Positions 22,001-33,250 of a stretch of DNA of 64,000 nucleotides are shown here, one piece after another (the first letter of the stretch is position 1; each line of letters opens with the position of its first letter). The position numbers and the translations under genes are program-made. The stretch is from Combretum micranthum (Eukaryota > Streptophyta > Magnoliopsida > Myrtales > Combretaceae), in the NCBI GenBank assembly GCA_024138025.1, contig JAMXBD010004356.1, positions 1 through 64,000 on the forward strand. Reading direction: 5' to 3'. A model generated the notes under the pieces. It did not search any database and was not told the origin of the DNA. It worked only from the letters and a program-made list of their open reading frames with translations.

Positions 22001-23895
22001 ACAAAAATCAAAGCTACAAAAAGTTAGATCTACAAAATATAACAACTTTAAACAAGAAAAATAATAATAACAAGATAATAATAATGGAGAAGATGATGTT
22101 TCATTTTTGGCATCATCATCCTTAGCTTTTAAGCTAATGAATGTCATTTGATGCATGAAACTCTCATTATACTTTACCTATATCACCTATGGAAGCTTAA
22201 AAAGAAGGTTTACTTAAGAAATCTTCAAGAAATATGTGTGGGCTCCAAAAAAAAAATAGGGGCAGCAAGGTTTTTGTAAGAACAAGAGAGAAAGAAGAAA
22301 GAAAGAGAGGAAAAGGGGAGTAAAAGAGATAGGGTTTCAAATGAATGAAAAGGAATAAATGAAAGGCATTAAGTGGAGAGAGAGGAGGGTATTAAATGAA
22401 AAAGAAAAAAAAATAAAACAAGAGCAGAATTTTGGGGTGTTTCCACGTGAAAGAGAGAGAGAAGAGAGAGGGCTTGTTTGAATTTTTGACTAAAAATTGA
22501 ATTGTGTAATAAATGGTGTGTGTAGCTTCTTTAAGAAGGAGTAGAATACAATTAATTTAGTCAAAAATGGAGTAAATCAAAGGACAATGGCAGCCAAAAG
22601 AGAAAAATCTGCCATCAATTGTGGGATATAATGTAAAAGATTGAAGTGAAAAGAAGTGATATGTGTAAGATGTACTTGAAAGTATGGGTTGTAAAAGTAC
22701 TTTCTTAATAAATAAATAAATAAAATAAAATAAAATTGAAAATTTTATTCCAAATATTTGTAGCAGATTTTTCATAATTAAAATTAAATAATTATTTGAT
22801 TATTTTAGTATTTTAACAATATGTTACGGTATGATCAAAATACGCGAATATGGGCTATAAATAATATTTTTATAACCCGAAAAATTCTAAAAAATTATTT
22901 TATGAATAAAAATATTTTTAAAATATTTTCAATTATTAAATTAATTTTTTTTATTTTTAGTATCGGGTCTTAAACAAAATCTGATCCTAAAGACCCGAAA
23001 CGAACTAAATTTTAGAAAAACAAAATTTTCTATAATATAAAATATTTATCTAAAAATATAAGACTTTATAAGAATAACAAAATTTTGTAATGAAATAAAA
23101 ATGAATAGTGCAAAAGACTAATCAATTACCGGTAATAACGGAAATACGATAAAAAGGTTATAACTGTAACTTTTATAACCCGAAAATTATATAACTGATA
23201 TATTTGGAAATCTTATGAAATTACGAGTCTAACGGTACTATTGGTATATTTTTTATATCTCGAGCCCCGGACACGCTTTTCGAAGTCTGTATCCGAACGG
23301 GTTCGAAATAGGTCAAAAATTTACCAATTGATATTTTTAAACAAACTCATATTACTATGAGCTATTCTACATCTTCAACTACACCTCGGTCCTCTAGGGT
23401 TAGGGGCCTAGGTTGCCGGACTTAAGCTATTGTATTCGCTTAGGGTTTCCGGGTGATTTTCCGGTTTAGATTTTACCAATTTGGAACTGATATTTTATGT
23501 TTATATAACATATTTAATTTGAGAAATTTATTTTAAATTTTATTTTTGTAAGTATTTAATACCTCTTAATGTTTTCGGAATTCTTGTATTGAGTTTTATT
23601 TCCGAAGGTCAATCATTATTTACTTTTTAATAGTTTGTTTTTGGGGCTTTATATTACCCGATTTTATAAGTCGGAATTAAATATGGAAATTTTTGTACGT
23701 CGTGATTTTGAATTTGAAGAATGTTGAGTTCTTATTTTATTTTTAAGGACTTTCATTTTCTCCTTATTAAGAAATTTTTTGGATTCATTCATGATTTAGG
23801 ACTTGTCGAAATTCGGTTTTAATTTGGAGTGATTTTTAGGGTTTATTTTCAAAGTTCATTTTCGAATTATTTATTGAAATTTTCCGGGGCTTACA
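19022..23895 (-). mobile_element. L5 solo LTR, copy 2 (4,874 bp)
   Basis: Starts TGTCACGCCCCAAAGGG and ends GGGGCTTACA. TTTTC occurs on both sides (19017-19021 and 23896-23900), a perfect target duplication, so it is a complete solo LTR inserted into Tat pol. It shares most of its length with copies 1 and 4, and has six internal modules and a CACGTG box at 22444. The CT/GA-rich leader at 22240-22480 closely matches the copy at 56438-61372. No coding capacity. Confidence 0.93.
22444..22449. promoter_or_regulatory. CACGTG box in L5 copy 2
   Basis: G-box palindrome in the context TTCCACGTGAAAGAGAG, next to the GA/CT-rich leader. Equivalent to the boxes at 14958, 51077 and 57900. Confidence 0.45.
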
Positions 23896-24990
23896 TTTTC
23901 AACCCTAGAGTATCTCTCTTCTGGCCCTTGGAGGACATGACTAACATAATAAATTGGCCTATGCTCTTGTCCGTCTACTTAAACAAGGATTGAGGAAATG
24001 GCTTTATTGCTCACCATTAGGTACACCTCCTCTCTCGATATGGGTACGGCAAGGATCAGGGGAGTCGCAAGGAATTCCTTTAGGTTTGTGAAAGATTTGT
24101 TGCAATCTTTGGTCCACTTGAAGTTAGTTAGGTTCTTGAGGATCTTAAAGAACTTGACGCATCGATTGGCGCTTTAGGATATAAATATGCCCACACCCAT
24201 GACACAACCAGTGAGTCTCTAAACCTCCTTTATTGTCTTGGGAGGTATCATATCAAGAACGATTTTGATATTGTTGGGGTTACCTCAATTCCCTATTGTG
24301 TGACCATATACCCAAGGAATTTTCCAGGGGAAGCCCCGAATATGCATTTTTAGGGATTCAATTTCTATTTGGTATCTTCTTATCCTATCAAAGAACTCCC
24401 AAAGATCATTAAGGTGGTTTTTTAGGCATATGCTTTTAACAATCATATAATCTACATAGACCTCTATGTTCTGTTCGATTTGTTCTTTAAATACTATTGT
24501 AACCAACCTTTGGTAGGTGGCTCCGGTGTTTTTCAAGTCAAAGGGCATAACTTTATAGAAGTATGTGTTGAAGTCAGTGACAAATGATGATTACACTTTA
24601 TCTTTTGGTTCCATTACTATCTGGTTATACATTGAAATGGCATACATGAAGCTTATAAGTGCGTGCCCGGATGTAGTATCTACCAGTTGGTTAATTCTCT
24701 GAAGTAGGAAGCAGTCTTTTAGGCATGCTTTGTTAAGATCAGCGTAGCCAACGCACATTATCCATTTACCATTGGTTTTTTCACCATGATGATGTTGGCA
24801 AGCAATATAGGGTACTTTTCTTCCCGAATGATTACATCTTTCATAAGTTTTTAGACTTCTTCTTCTATGGTGGCCTGTGGTATGATGACAAAAATGGCAT
24901 CATTTCTGTTATACTGGCTTTAACATTAGGTTGATGTTAAGCTTATGAGTGATGACCGTTGGGTTTATCTCTATCATATTGGCAGGTGTT
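23896..24990 (-). pseudogene. Tat-lineage reverse transcriptase relic
   Basis: An 87-residue open stretch (24285-24548) starts MPFDLKNTGATYQRLV and contains EVYVDYMIVKS, the Tat form of the YXDD box. The second catalytic aspartate is replaced by tyrosine (YVDY), which would inactivate RT. Upstream, about 24620-24880, out-of-frame pieces such as EEKYPILLANIIMVKKP represent the fingers region. Downstream, 23896-24000 gives PIYYVSHVLQGPEERYSRVE. The relic carries stops and frameshifts. Motif wording is typical of the Tat lineage rather than Athila or chromoviruses. Confidence 0.87.
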
Positions 24991-25239
24991 CAGGTGAACA
25001 CATCACAATTACATTAGAGAAAATTAACCAATTCTCCTTTGATGTCAGTTGATTGTATGAAGCCAATTCTCATAACCATCGATGGGTTAGGACCGACTAA
25101 AACATCTTTAATGGCTTCTGTTGGTTTGCCCTCCCTTCTTTGTATGTTTTCTCATAGATGGGTTATCTTTGGAGCGAATCTATCTGACACACTTGATTCC
25201 TCACTAGAGCTCAAACGTATAATCCCCTTGATAAGTCTT

Positions 25240-25650
25240 GATTTCCCCTACATATGCTTACCCCATTTGGAGTAGGGAATTTTTCCTTTAAGTAAGCTGA
25301 TGAAGGGAACATTTGGAGCAAGAAGAATGTTGGTCGGCCTATAATCTTGTTGTAAGGCAACCAGCAGTCTACTACTAAGAAGTCAATCTCATTCTAAGCC
25401 TTGTGTTTGTTGTCTCCTAACCTTATTGGTAAGGTACTAATTCCTCTAACCTTGATTGGTTGATTATTGAATCTATAGATTTCATGCTTGTATGGCTTAA
25501 GCCTCTCTTAGATGTTACTATCTCGGAGCCTGTTGAAGGCGTGGCTCAAGATGATGTTCATGAAACTCCTTGTGTCGACCAAGACTTTCATCACATCGAA
25601 TTTTGGCACTCTTTCTTTTATGAAAAGAGTGTCTAGGTAGGGGATTTTGA
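25240..25650 (-). pseudogene. Tat-lineage protease relic
   Basis: Minus-strand translation gives VMKVLVDTRSFMNIILSHAF near 25535-25600 and later NEIDFLVVDCWLPYNKIIGRP near 25330-25395, the two landmarks of a retrotransposon aspartic protease. The active-site DTG reads DTR (Asp codon at 25574-25576, Arg at 25568-25570), which should abolish activity. Stops are present. Position between gag and RT is correct. Confidence 0.78.
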
Positions 25651-25699
25651 CATCATCTATGTCAGATTGAGTAAACTAGAATGTCATATCAAGTTGCAC

Positions 25700-26320
25700 T
25701 CTCTTCCTTACGATCATTACCTCTTTTCTTTCGTTTTTTCTAGAGTATTAAGAGAAACTCACCGGGTGTGGACCTCCAACGATGATGTTGACTATCCCTT
25801 GTGTTGCATCGTTGGTATGTTGATCATGTGGTCACTAGGGTTTTGTTGATGATTGTTCCTTCTTCATTGGTTGGGTCTTTCAATGGTTTTATTTGGATCA
25901 ACCAAATATTGTCGAATGAATCATTCCTGAGGGCTTCTTGTAGGGCAGTGTTGAGTTGATAACAGTCATTAGTGTTGTGCCCTATGTCTTAGTGGTAATC
26001 ACAATACTTACTTATGTCTCTCTTGCCTAGGTCAGCATGCATATAGGCTGGCTTAGGAAGGATGCTAGAGTTTTTGATCTCCAAGAATATGTTTTGGCAG
26101 TTTGCTTGGGGGGGGGGGGGGGAGGAGGAAATTGGATTCGAAGAGTCTTCATTTTCCTATGTCTTTCTGCCTTGGGATCCTTGTCCCTCTTTCTCCCCAT
26201 GAGGGCCTAATTGATCCTTGGCTAACCTTTTTGATTTCAATTCTTACAGGTGTACTTTTGGGATTTTTCTATGTCATTCTAGGAAGCCATGAAGTCTTCA
26301 CATCGTATGTACTTGCTTAC
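25700..26320 (-). pseudogene. Tat-lineage Gag, C-terminal part
   Basis: Heavily degraded minus-strand sequence between the protease relic and the LTR inserted at 26321. At 26240-26320 the translation contains KYIRCEDFMAS, which continues the Gag segment interrupted at 30459. A pure G run of 15 bases (26108-26122) interrupts the frame. Otherwise only short open pieces remain. Confidence 0.6.
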
Positions 26321-26752
26321 TGATAAGTGTTAATAGACCCTTAATCTTGATGCTATTTGAACATATTTGTTATGTAATTTTTTAGATTTGTTGAAGAAAA
26401 GGACATTTATTTTGTGAAAAATTCGTTTCAAGGCTTAAGGAGCATATTTGGAAGTTTTATGATGACCCAAGAGAAATTAAAGCAAATTAAACAAGTTTGG
26501 ATCAATTTTATATAAGAAGGAAAATTTTATGTTTTCATCCCCACCTTCATCATTTGCAGGGAAGGATGCCAGGGATGCGATCAGTAAGCATCAAAGAAGA
26601 AAAGGTTTTAGCCTCACCTTCATCCTTGCCAGGGAAGACAGCAAGGGAAGAGATCAGAATGCTCTATAACCAAAAAATTAGTTGTTTTATGGTCATCCAT
26701 GCAGCTATATCGACCATGCTGTAGCCCTTGCTGACCTGGGTTTATCCCATAA

Positions 26753-26760
26753 CTATAAAC
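26753..26760 (+). promoter_or_regulatory. TATA-like box of the inserted LTR
   Basis: CTATAAAC on the sense strand, about 430 bp inside the LTR, followed by AT-rich leader sequence. Inferred promoter. Confidence 0.4.
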
Positions 26761-26948
26761 AGTGCTCTGTTTTCTTATTTTATAAGTTTTAAATCATTTG
26801 TCTAAGCCTTAAGAGAGATTACAAAGGAATTTATGAAGAACTTGCTAGAGCATCAATTAAAGATCTCAAGACATCAATTGGGGTTTATTCCTTCTATCAT
26901 GATTCTTTCTATTTCCTCTAGATCTATTGTTCTTATTATAAATCTCAT

Positions 26949-29705
26949 TGTAAAGACCCGTTCCTCTAAATCTCGAGAATTAGAGTACCGAGTCTCCAAC
27001 CACATATAACGTTTTCACATTATATGTAAGGTTGTCCTAAAACTAACAGTTTTGAAAATTGTTGATCAAAACCACTTAACTTTATAAGAACTTTTAAAAA
27101 AACAAGATTGCTAACAAAAGCAATCTATACATACATTTACATCATATAATCACTGTTTAGTGTCAATACAAGACACTACAAAAATTACATGTTTCCTTAA
27201 ACAAAAGGATCCTAGAGGATCTTAAGGTCTTTACAACAAATAGGCTTAACTAACAAGCCTTCTATACATAACTTTTTCCTTAGCAAAAATTCTTCCCAAA
27301 AGTCCAGGGTGATCGGATCCTATTCGTCCCACTCATCCAGAAATCTCTCGAAATCGGACCCATAGCCCAAATCATCATAAAACTCGTCTCCAATACCTGC
27401 AAAGCAGCAAAAGTGAGCCAGAAGCCCAGTACACAATAACAAATGCAAAAACAAATCGTCAAGTCAATGTAATGCATCATTAGACAGGTGATTATCTTTA
27501 TTACACTTTCTTTCACAAATCAACAAGAGGGTATTCAAACCCCGGGTCACGCTTCGGGAATTCAGGGATCCTGAGTAACAGCAGCTGCTCAGGGGGTTGA
27601 TATAAGCAGTCCGAATACTTATATCTCCTATATCTATTTCACGAAGATTATAGCTTCATTTAGGGTTTAAAAGCCGTTGCCCGACTCTACTTAAACTCAG
27701 TCCATAACATGAGCCTAGTTCACAAGTTCCCATAAACTTTGAACTAAATCATGGTATTTCCCCCTAAGTTTAAGCAAATGTTACACAGATACTATTCCCC
27801 CTATCGACTACCCACTTAACCACAAAGAAATCGCTATTGCATCATAGCGTACCATTGCATCATGGTAAAGTCATTGCATCATGACTTGGTTAAGCACCTA
27901 ACTAACATGTCATTGCATCATGACAGGTTTGCTGCTCCTCGGACCAGATTAAACAGCGTAATAGACAACCAATTCATTCAAATATTAAGTCAAGTCAATT
28001 TAAATCAGATTAGGAATGCCTATTCCTAGCAATCATTAGATAAGTTATTACGTACCTGAACCCGTTAGTATATAACTAGGATCACTCGATGAAGAACTAA
28101 CCGAAGAATCCTTAACTAAAATAGGAATATCACAATAATCAATAATTCAATAAATATAGATTTCACTCTCACAAATATACATACATATTATATCTATATA
28201 TCACAAATAAATCAAAGAAATTCAAATAATTGAATACAAAGTCATAAATAAGCATTTAATCATTCTATTATATTCTAAATAGTTTAACAAATACTTAATT
28301 GCTCAAATAACAAACTTCGGAAAATTTTAGAAAAAGTTTTTAAAATTCAAAAGCACAGGGGATACGCCGGCACTCAAAGCCGGCGGCTTTGAGCCGGTGT
28401 TCATCACTATGAAAAACAACACTGCCAATGCTGGCAGTGCTCAAGGGTACGTCGGCTGCCTTTCATCCTACGTCGGCGGCTTTGAGCCGGTGTAGAATGC
28501 AAAACCCAAAATTTTTCAAAATGTCCAGAGATGTGCAAGCCGTCCGCTTACCCAGATACGCGGGCAGCTTTAACATATACGCCGGCGGCTTTGATTCCCA
28601 GCGGTCAGCGTACAATATGAATGAATGAACACCGGCTGACTTTTCTAGCGAAAGCCGGCGGCGTTCGGTCGACCTTAAGAAATTTGATTCTGTGGGCTTC
28701 CAACACCGCCTATAGGCCGACGGCGTAGAATCCCCAGATGCCGGCGTACGTTTAAAAACAGGCCTATACAACATAACACAAATCCCCTATTTTTCCATTT
28801 CGAAAATTCTATCCTATTACACTTTCAAACCTTCCTCAACTACATTTTCAACTTCATATACACACTCCTATCTGCACTACTCAACTTAGCACTCAAAACA
28901 TGAAATCAACACATTTAAACACTTCCAATTCCACTTCCATCCATTCTCAACTTTCCTACACAAACCATCTTCATATCACTTCTACAATGCATAAACAAAC
29001 TTACACACTAACAAGACACATTCCTAGTTCATCTCAATACATGAATAAGCAATTTAGATACACTAATCTCATTTCATCAAGATTTTACAAAGCTACAACA
29101 AGAAATGAAAACAAAGCATAATCCACACTTAAATCAACTCACATGTAAATGCTTTGCCTTGGAGAGAACTTGATTTTCAAAGCGTGCTATTGCTCTTGGT
29201 TTGGACTTGGAATTTGGATTGAAAGAAGAAGAAGAAAAGAAAGAAAAAAAGCAAAATTCGTATAGAAAAATAGGGCTGCAAAAAGGGAGTTCAATAAGCA
29301 TAATTATGCCTTAAACATATTCCAAATTTACCCTCTAAGGCATATGCAACTTTAATTTGCATTTTGGGTGCATTTGAGTCTCATTTGGGGCTTTATTTAG
29401 GCATAAATGCTAACTTAACTACTAAGAACTTTATCAACTAACCTTAAGCAAGATCAAAGTTGATTTATAAATCCAACTTAACTTAATACCTTAATGTATA
29501 AAAGACACAATTAATAATTTTACTACACACACACACATTAATACTATAAAACAAAGGTATTAATTTCAATATATATATACAAAATAATACATTTTAGACT
29601 ACTAGCAACACAACCATCATAATCATCATGTTCATTCAATTCAATACTTAAGATGAACAAATAAACACATGGAATTTAAATAGACTTTGAACCTAGATCA
29701 TTTCA
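26949..29705 (-). mobile_element. 2,757-bp solo LTR nested in the previous LTR
   Basis: Plus-strand ends TGTAAAGACCCG and GATCATTTCA. CTCAT flanks both sides (26944-26948 and 29706-29710), a perfect 5-bp target duplication. No gag-pol inside, so it is a solo LTR. Sense is probably minus, since that reading ends CGGGTCTTTACA, a common 3' end, and the GC modules at 28360-28760 then precede a long R/U5 as in the other module-bearing LTRs. The short open frames inside are not genes. Family unassigned. Confidence 0.87.
28360..28760. repeat. GC-rich palindromic module array (copy 3)
   Basis: Repeats of GCCGGCGGCTTTGAGCCGG-type units (around 28380, 28474 and 28580), plus ACACCGGC, AAGCCGGCGGCGTT and CCGACGGCGTAG. 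Some CpGs are changed to TpG or CpA. Flanked by AT-rich DNA. Confidence 0.85.
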
Positions 29706-30458
29706 CTCATGGAGGAGTAGATTCTTATGCTCTTCATCTTGTGAAACCCTAAACCATATAAATTGAAATGCCTTTTAATTAATGAAATATTCATGCCTTT
29801 GTATCTATTCATGTGATTTAATAGTCTTGTGATTGATTTGTGCACCAATTAATTGCATGTTTGATTCTTATTGGATTGAAAGAGGTTTCATTCAATTAGA
29901 TAGATTTTCATGATTAGAGAAATTTCTTATTTCACCTAGAGGTAGGGAAATTACGATTTCTGCTACAATAATTTAATTCTTGCTTAAGGATCATAAACTT
30001 TCATGCAATCTACGTGATGATTAGTGAGGGAGAGGTCTCCACTATCTGATGTGAGGTTAGGAATTGATTAACTCAATGGAGTAATTGATTTACTTGTTAA
30101 GATCAAGCAGTGCAAAGCATGAATGATTCACTAATCAATCTATTATCATAAGAATTTTAGGTTTAGGGTGGATCAATGTGGAGAGTATTTTTTGATATTG
30201 ATTTCATCTTTTGAAAGAAAACTTATTTGATCTTAAAGCCTGTTTTATCTTTTGTTCAATAGTTTATTGAAGAATCCTCTTCAAAACTTAGGCTAAATAG
30301 TAGAGAACAGGTAATACTAGTACTTGTTCTTCAAATTCACTGAAGACGATACCCTAAAATCTTTCCTACACTTAATAGGTATGCTTGCCTACCTCAGATC
30401 GTAGATTTCAACGGGTTTATAAATTTTAGAATTTGATTCGATCGGTAAATGTGCATCA

Positions 30459-31548
30459 CCTGCTCGTTCCTAGAATTCCTCTAATGTTTTTGGGTTTGTT
30501 TTTGGTGAGGGAGTAGAAAAGGCTCTTGTTTTTCCAAACTCCATGAATGGCTGCTTGTACAGCGTAGCTGATTTATAGACATCCCACTTTTGTGATCACC
30601 TGATTGAACCGAGTGATTTAATCTCTTAGGGACTCATCTTCTTCTTTTTTTTTTTTTTTATTTACCATGAACAAGGAAGATAGATCCTTCTTTGGGTTCT
30701 ATTCTCCGTGAAGTGGATCCTAAAAGCAATGGAAAGGTCTTTGAAAGATGTAACAAAGCTATCAGACAATTGGAGAAACCAACTATTTGCTACATTTTCT
30801 AACATCCTTGGAAACACTTTACAGAATATGTCATCATTAAATCCGAATACTAACATTTGATCCTTGTACCTCCTAAAGTGCTTGTTTAGGTTAGTCATTC
30901 CATCATAAAATTTGAATATGGGTAGCTTCATTCCTAGTGGCCATGGCTCATCAACGATTGACCGGATTAGGGGTGATATAATGGTTATTCGAGTAATTTT
31001 GAAAGTGAGAGCGCTCTTTTTGCTTTCCTTGATCTATGATATTTTCCTAATTTCTTGCTCTAGTTCCTCAGGGATCATATCTTCGAGTCATTTTCTTTTG
31101 TGGTAAATTGGGAGCTCCAATAGGGAAGAGCCACAATTGAAGGGTCCTTAAAGCTGTGCAAGGTTTACAAATGTGATTTGATCACATTGGCAAGGGTGTT
31201 GGTAGCTTCATAAGCATGGTTAGTGTCTATCCAAGGCAATGAGGTCTCATCATTGCATTGTTGCGGCTAAGAGTCTTGTGTCCCTATCTCTAGCTCCTTG
31301 AGGTGTTTTTTTCACCTCCATATTGTGTTTAATAATTTCAATATTTTGTTCTACCACCTAGTAGAGCATATCTTTAGGTGGTTGAGGTGATCTTATTTTA
31401 GGAGGTCGTTAGAGGCAGGCTAGATGCTAGGTCCTACCTGAGAGTCATTGCGTCTCGTAAAAGAAGGTGACCTTGAGGTGGAGTTCAGGTTACCGTTAGG
31501 GCCGTCACATGAGATTGTCTTCTGTTTTTAGCACGAAGTGGCATATCA
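30459..31548 (-). pseudogene. Tat-lineage Gag, N-terminal and capsid part
   Basis: An 89-residue open stretch (30662-30931) carries MKLPIFKFYDGMTNLNKHF and later NVANSWFLQLSDSFVTSF, the Tat Gag capsid landmarks. Upstream in frame is SPLIRSIVDEPWPLG, also typical. Downstream, after a frameshift at a poly-T run (30645-30660), ESLRD-I-RFNQVI-like residues continue towards the LTR insertion at 30458. A plausible start is the ATG at about 31546-31548 (MPLRAKNRRQS), about 75 nt downstream of the primer site. Gag forms the particle; this copy is broken. Confidence 0.82.
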
Positions 31549-31620
31549 AGATTTTCTTTCGTGTTTTTTTTTTCCTTTGTTTGGGAAATGAGTAAAGGAA
31601 TTCTTCCACTAAGGGCCGAA

Positions 31621-31642
31621 TCTTGCCATAGACAGTGCCAAA
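31621..31642 (-). other. Degenerate primer binding site of the Tat element
   Basis: Minus strand reads TTTGGCACTGTCTATGGCAA. This resembles the TTTGGCGCCGTCTGTGGG-type site known in Retand-like Tat elements, with a few changes. It lies directly inside the LTR that starts (plus strand) with TGTCACTTG at 31643. Confidence 0.6.
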
Positions 31643-32400
31643 TGTCACTTGCTCGAATTCAGTAGAGGCTAGATTAGTTGTAAAGGCTCGAAGCATTAAG
31701 TCAATGTTTATCATGAAGAACCCCACATAATTGATTAGAGAAGATGGGTTATGCGATATCACCTTAGTTGGTGTGGTTCAGTTATATTTATAGGCAACTG
31801 ACTTTGCGGTTATGTCAATTGTGGGCAAGTGGGCGATATTGGCTAGAAGGCTTGGTAGTTATGCTCATAGTGGGCCAGTGGGGATCATGATGCTACGATC
31901 TCGCCTACACAAGTTGGTTCCAATCGAGATGTAGTGTACCCGAGTAGGAGTATCCTACCAAATTGTTTGGGCAGTGTAGTCGTCGGCAAGGAGGAAAGTC
32001 AACTACAGGGCTTCATGGATTTACTCTGGTCCAATTTAGTGAGAGAATAGGCTTAGCTCAGAGAGGCCCAAAGCCAAAGTTGGATAGTCAACAAGTAGTA
32101 AATGGAAAGTGTGTACCAACATGTACATGCAATGTTTCCACAAATTTCAAATTACATGAAGTCATAAATCCTCATCATATAACATCATAACACATTACAA
32201 AAGTCACATTGCAAAACAAACACGACAAAATAACATCTTTACGAAAAAGGTAGACCATCCACTTATATAGAATTTACAGATACAATATTCAATGAAGCAA
32301 GATGATAGATGTAAAATTTGAAACATGCCAATGCATAAATGAGATGATAGAAGGATGGAAGAAATGAAGTAGGAAGTCTTTTTAAGATTTCTTACCTCCT
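31643..32400 (-). mobile_element. 5' LTR of the Tat element (outer end uncertain)
   Basis: Starts next to the primer site with TG (sense 3' end CA). A TATA box on the minus strand at 31781-31793 gives an R/U5 of about 120 bp. The outer boundary could not be fixed, because no second LTR copy is in the window and no terminal CA with a matching duplication was found; 32400 is only where resemblance to LTR-like composition ends. Confidence 0.55.
31781..31793 (-). promoter_or_regulatory. TATA box of the Tat 5' LTR
   Basis: On the minus strand CTATAAATATAAC, about 140 bp upstream of the LTR-primer-site junction. Good match to a plant TATA box. Confidence 0.6.
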
Positions 32401-33250
32401 TTAAGTTTAGATTATAATCTATATATGTAGTTATTATTATTATTTTTTTAAATTTAAAAGACCGAAATACAATATTGTTTTACATTTATTATTATTAGTT
32501 TTTTTTTTTTTTTTATGGGGTGGATTCGAAGCACACTAAAACCTATCACTATGTAGCTTCAACTATTAGTTAAAAAGTGTGTACAAGATACAGCCCTCAA
32601 ACCTGGATTTCAAGAAGGTTCTAGATAAACCTAGTCTATTTTATAACCATTAATCCACAAATTAATTGATCGAATAAAATAACGCGGGCCTCTTCTGCTA
32701 TCTATTATCACATAAAACGACTTTATGGTTAACTATCCAATGCAATTGTACTTGCACGATCACAATATTTCAATAAAGATATAACTGTCTTATCAACAAT
32801 TATTTGTTCTACATACTTGGAATAGCAATTAAAATAATGGCTTGATTTATCTATGCTCGCTAAAAAGAACCATGGAAACAGATACCCCATCAAGCAGAAC
32901 AGGAGAGAATCTATTCGAAGAAGCTTTTCAGTTGCTTGCCTAAATCCTTTGATAGATTGAAAAAAAAAAAAAAAGATAATAAAAAAATCCTACGAATGCT
33001 TTTAAGGCTTTTTTTTTTATCACTTGTATTTTCCCTCTCTCATAGTTATGATTTTGCTTGTTCGATAAAACAAGATATTAAAATGTTTATATATACTCAA
33101 TATGTAAAGTTAACTACCTAACAAATATATATGTTTTACTGCTTTGGCCAATATATATGTATCTATATATATATATATATATATGTTTTACTGAAAAAAA
33201 AAAAAAATCACATAAAATAATCTTACTTACCTTTTATTTTACTTACACCC
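32401..33250. other. Unassigned AT-rich sequence
   Basis: No convincing coding region. Poly-T runs occur near 32495-32515 and poly-A near 32960-32975. Short open frames here have no recognised domain. It could include the outer part of the Tat LTR or its flank. Confidence 0.3.

Larger units (their letters stand above)
26321..30458 (+). mobile_element. Athila-like solo LTR inserted in Tat gag (split by another LTR)
   Basis: Begins TGATAAGTG and ends GTGCATCA. Without the inner insertion it is about 1.38 kb. Flanks CTTAC (26316-26320) and CCTGC (30459-30463) each differ at one base from CTTGC, and that sequence makes the interrupted Gag frame run through, so they are probably a decayed target duplication. 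The TGAT/ATCA-type ends and the tail GTGCATCA resemble Athila-type LTRs that precede a tRNA-Asp site, so the lineage is inferred. A TATA-like box lies at 26753. A 2,757-bp LTR is nested at 26949-29705. Confidence 0.75.
8145..32400 (-). mobile_element. Degenerate Tat-lineage Ty3/gypsy element (approximate extent)
   Basis: Stop-riddled minus-strand gag, protease, RT, RNase H and integrase, in that order from right to left, with Tat/Retand-like motifs (GATYQRLV, YVDYMIVKS for YVDDMLVKS, WNANSLRKYF at the integrase end). Downstream of integrase come a 76-78-bp tandem array and an antisense (plus-strand) ORF relic, a layout known in the Tat lineage. A degenerate primer site lies at 31621-31642, with a 5' LTR beyond it. 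Three insertions split it: L5 solo LTRs at 10828-16436 and 19022-23895, and a composite at 26321-30458. Its 3' LTR is not seen; the Athila element occupies the left border. Confidence 0.85.

Noticed and set aside
26497..26724. 75-residue plus-strand open frame
   Set aside because: It lies in the U3 of a solo LTR with no recognised motif; treated as chance.
28428..28774. Overlapping open frames on both strands in the GC-rich part of the 2,757-bp LTR
   Set aside because: Low stop frequency is due to GC content of the module array; both strands are open and repetitive.
32401..33130. Possible host gene exon
   Set aside because: No open frame above 61 codons, no recognisable domain or splice-site series.
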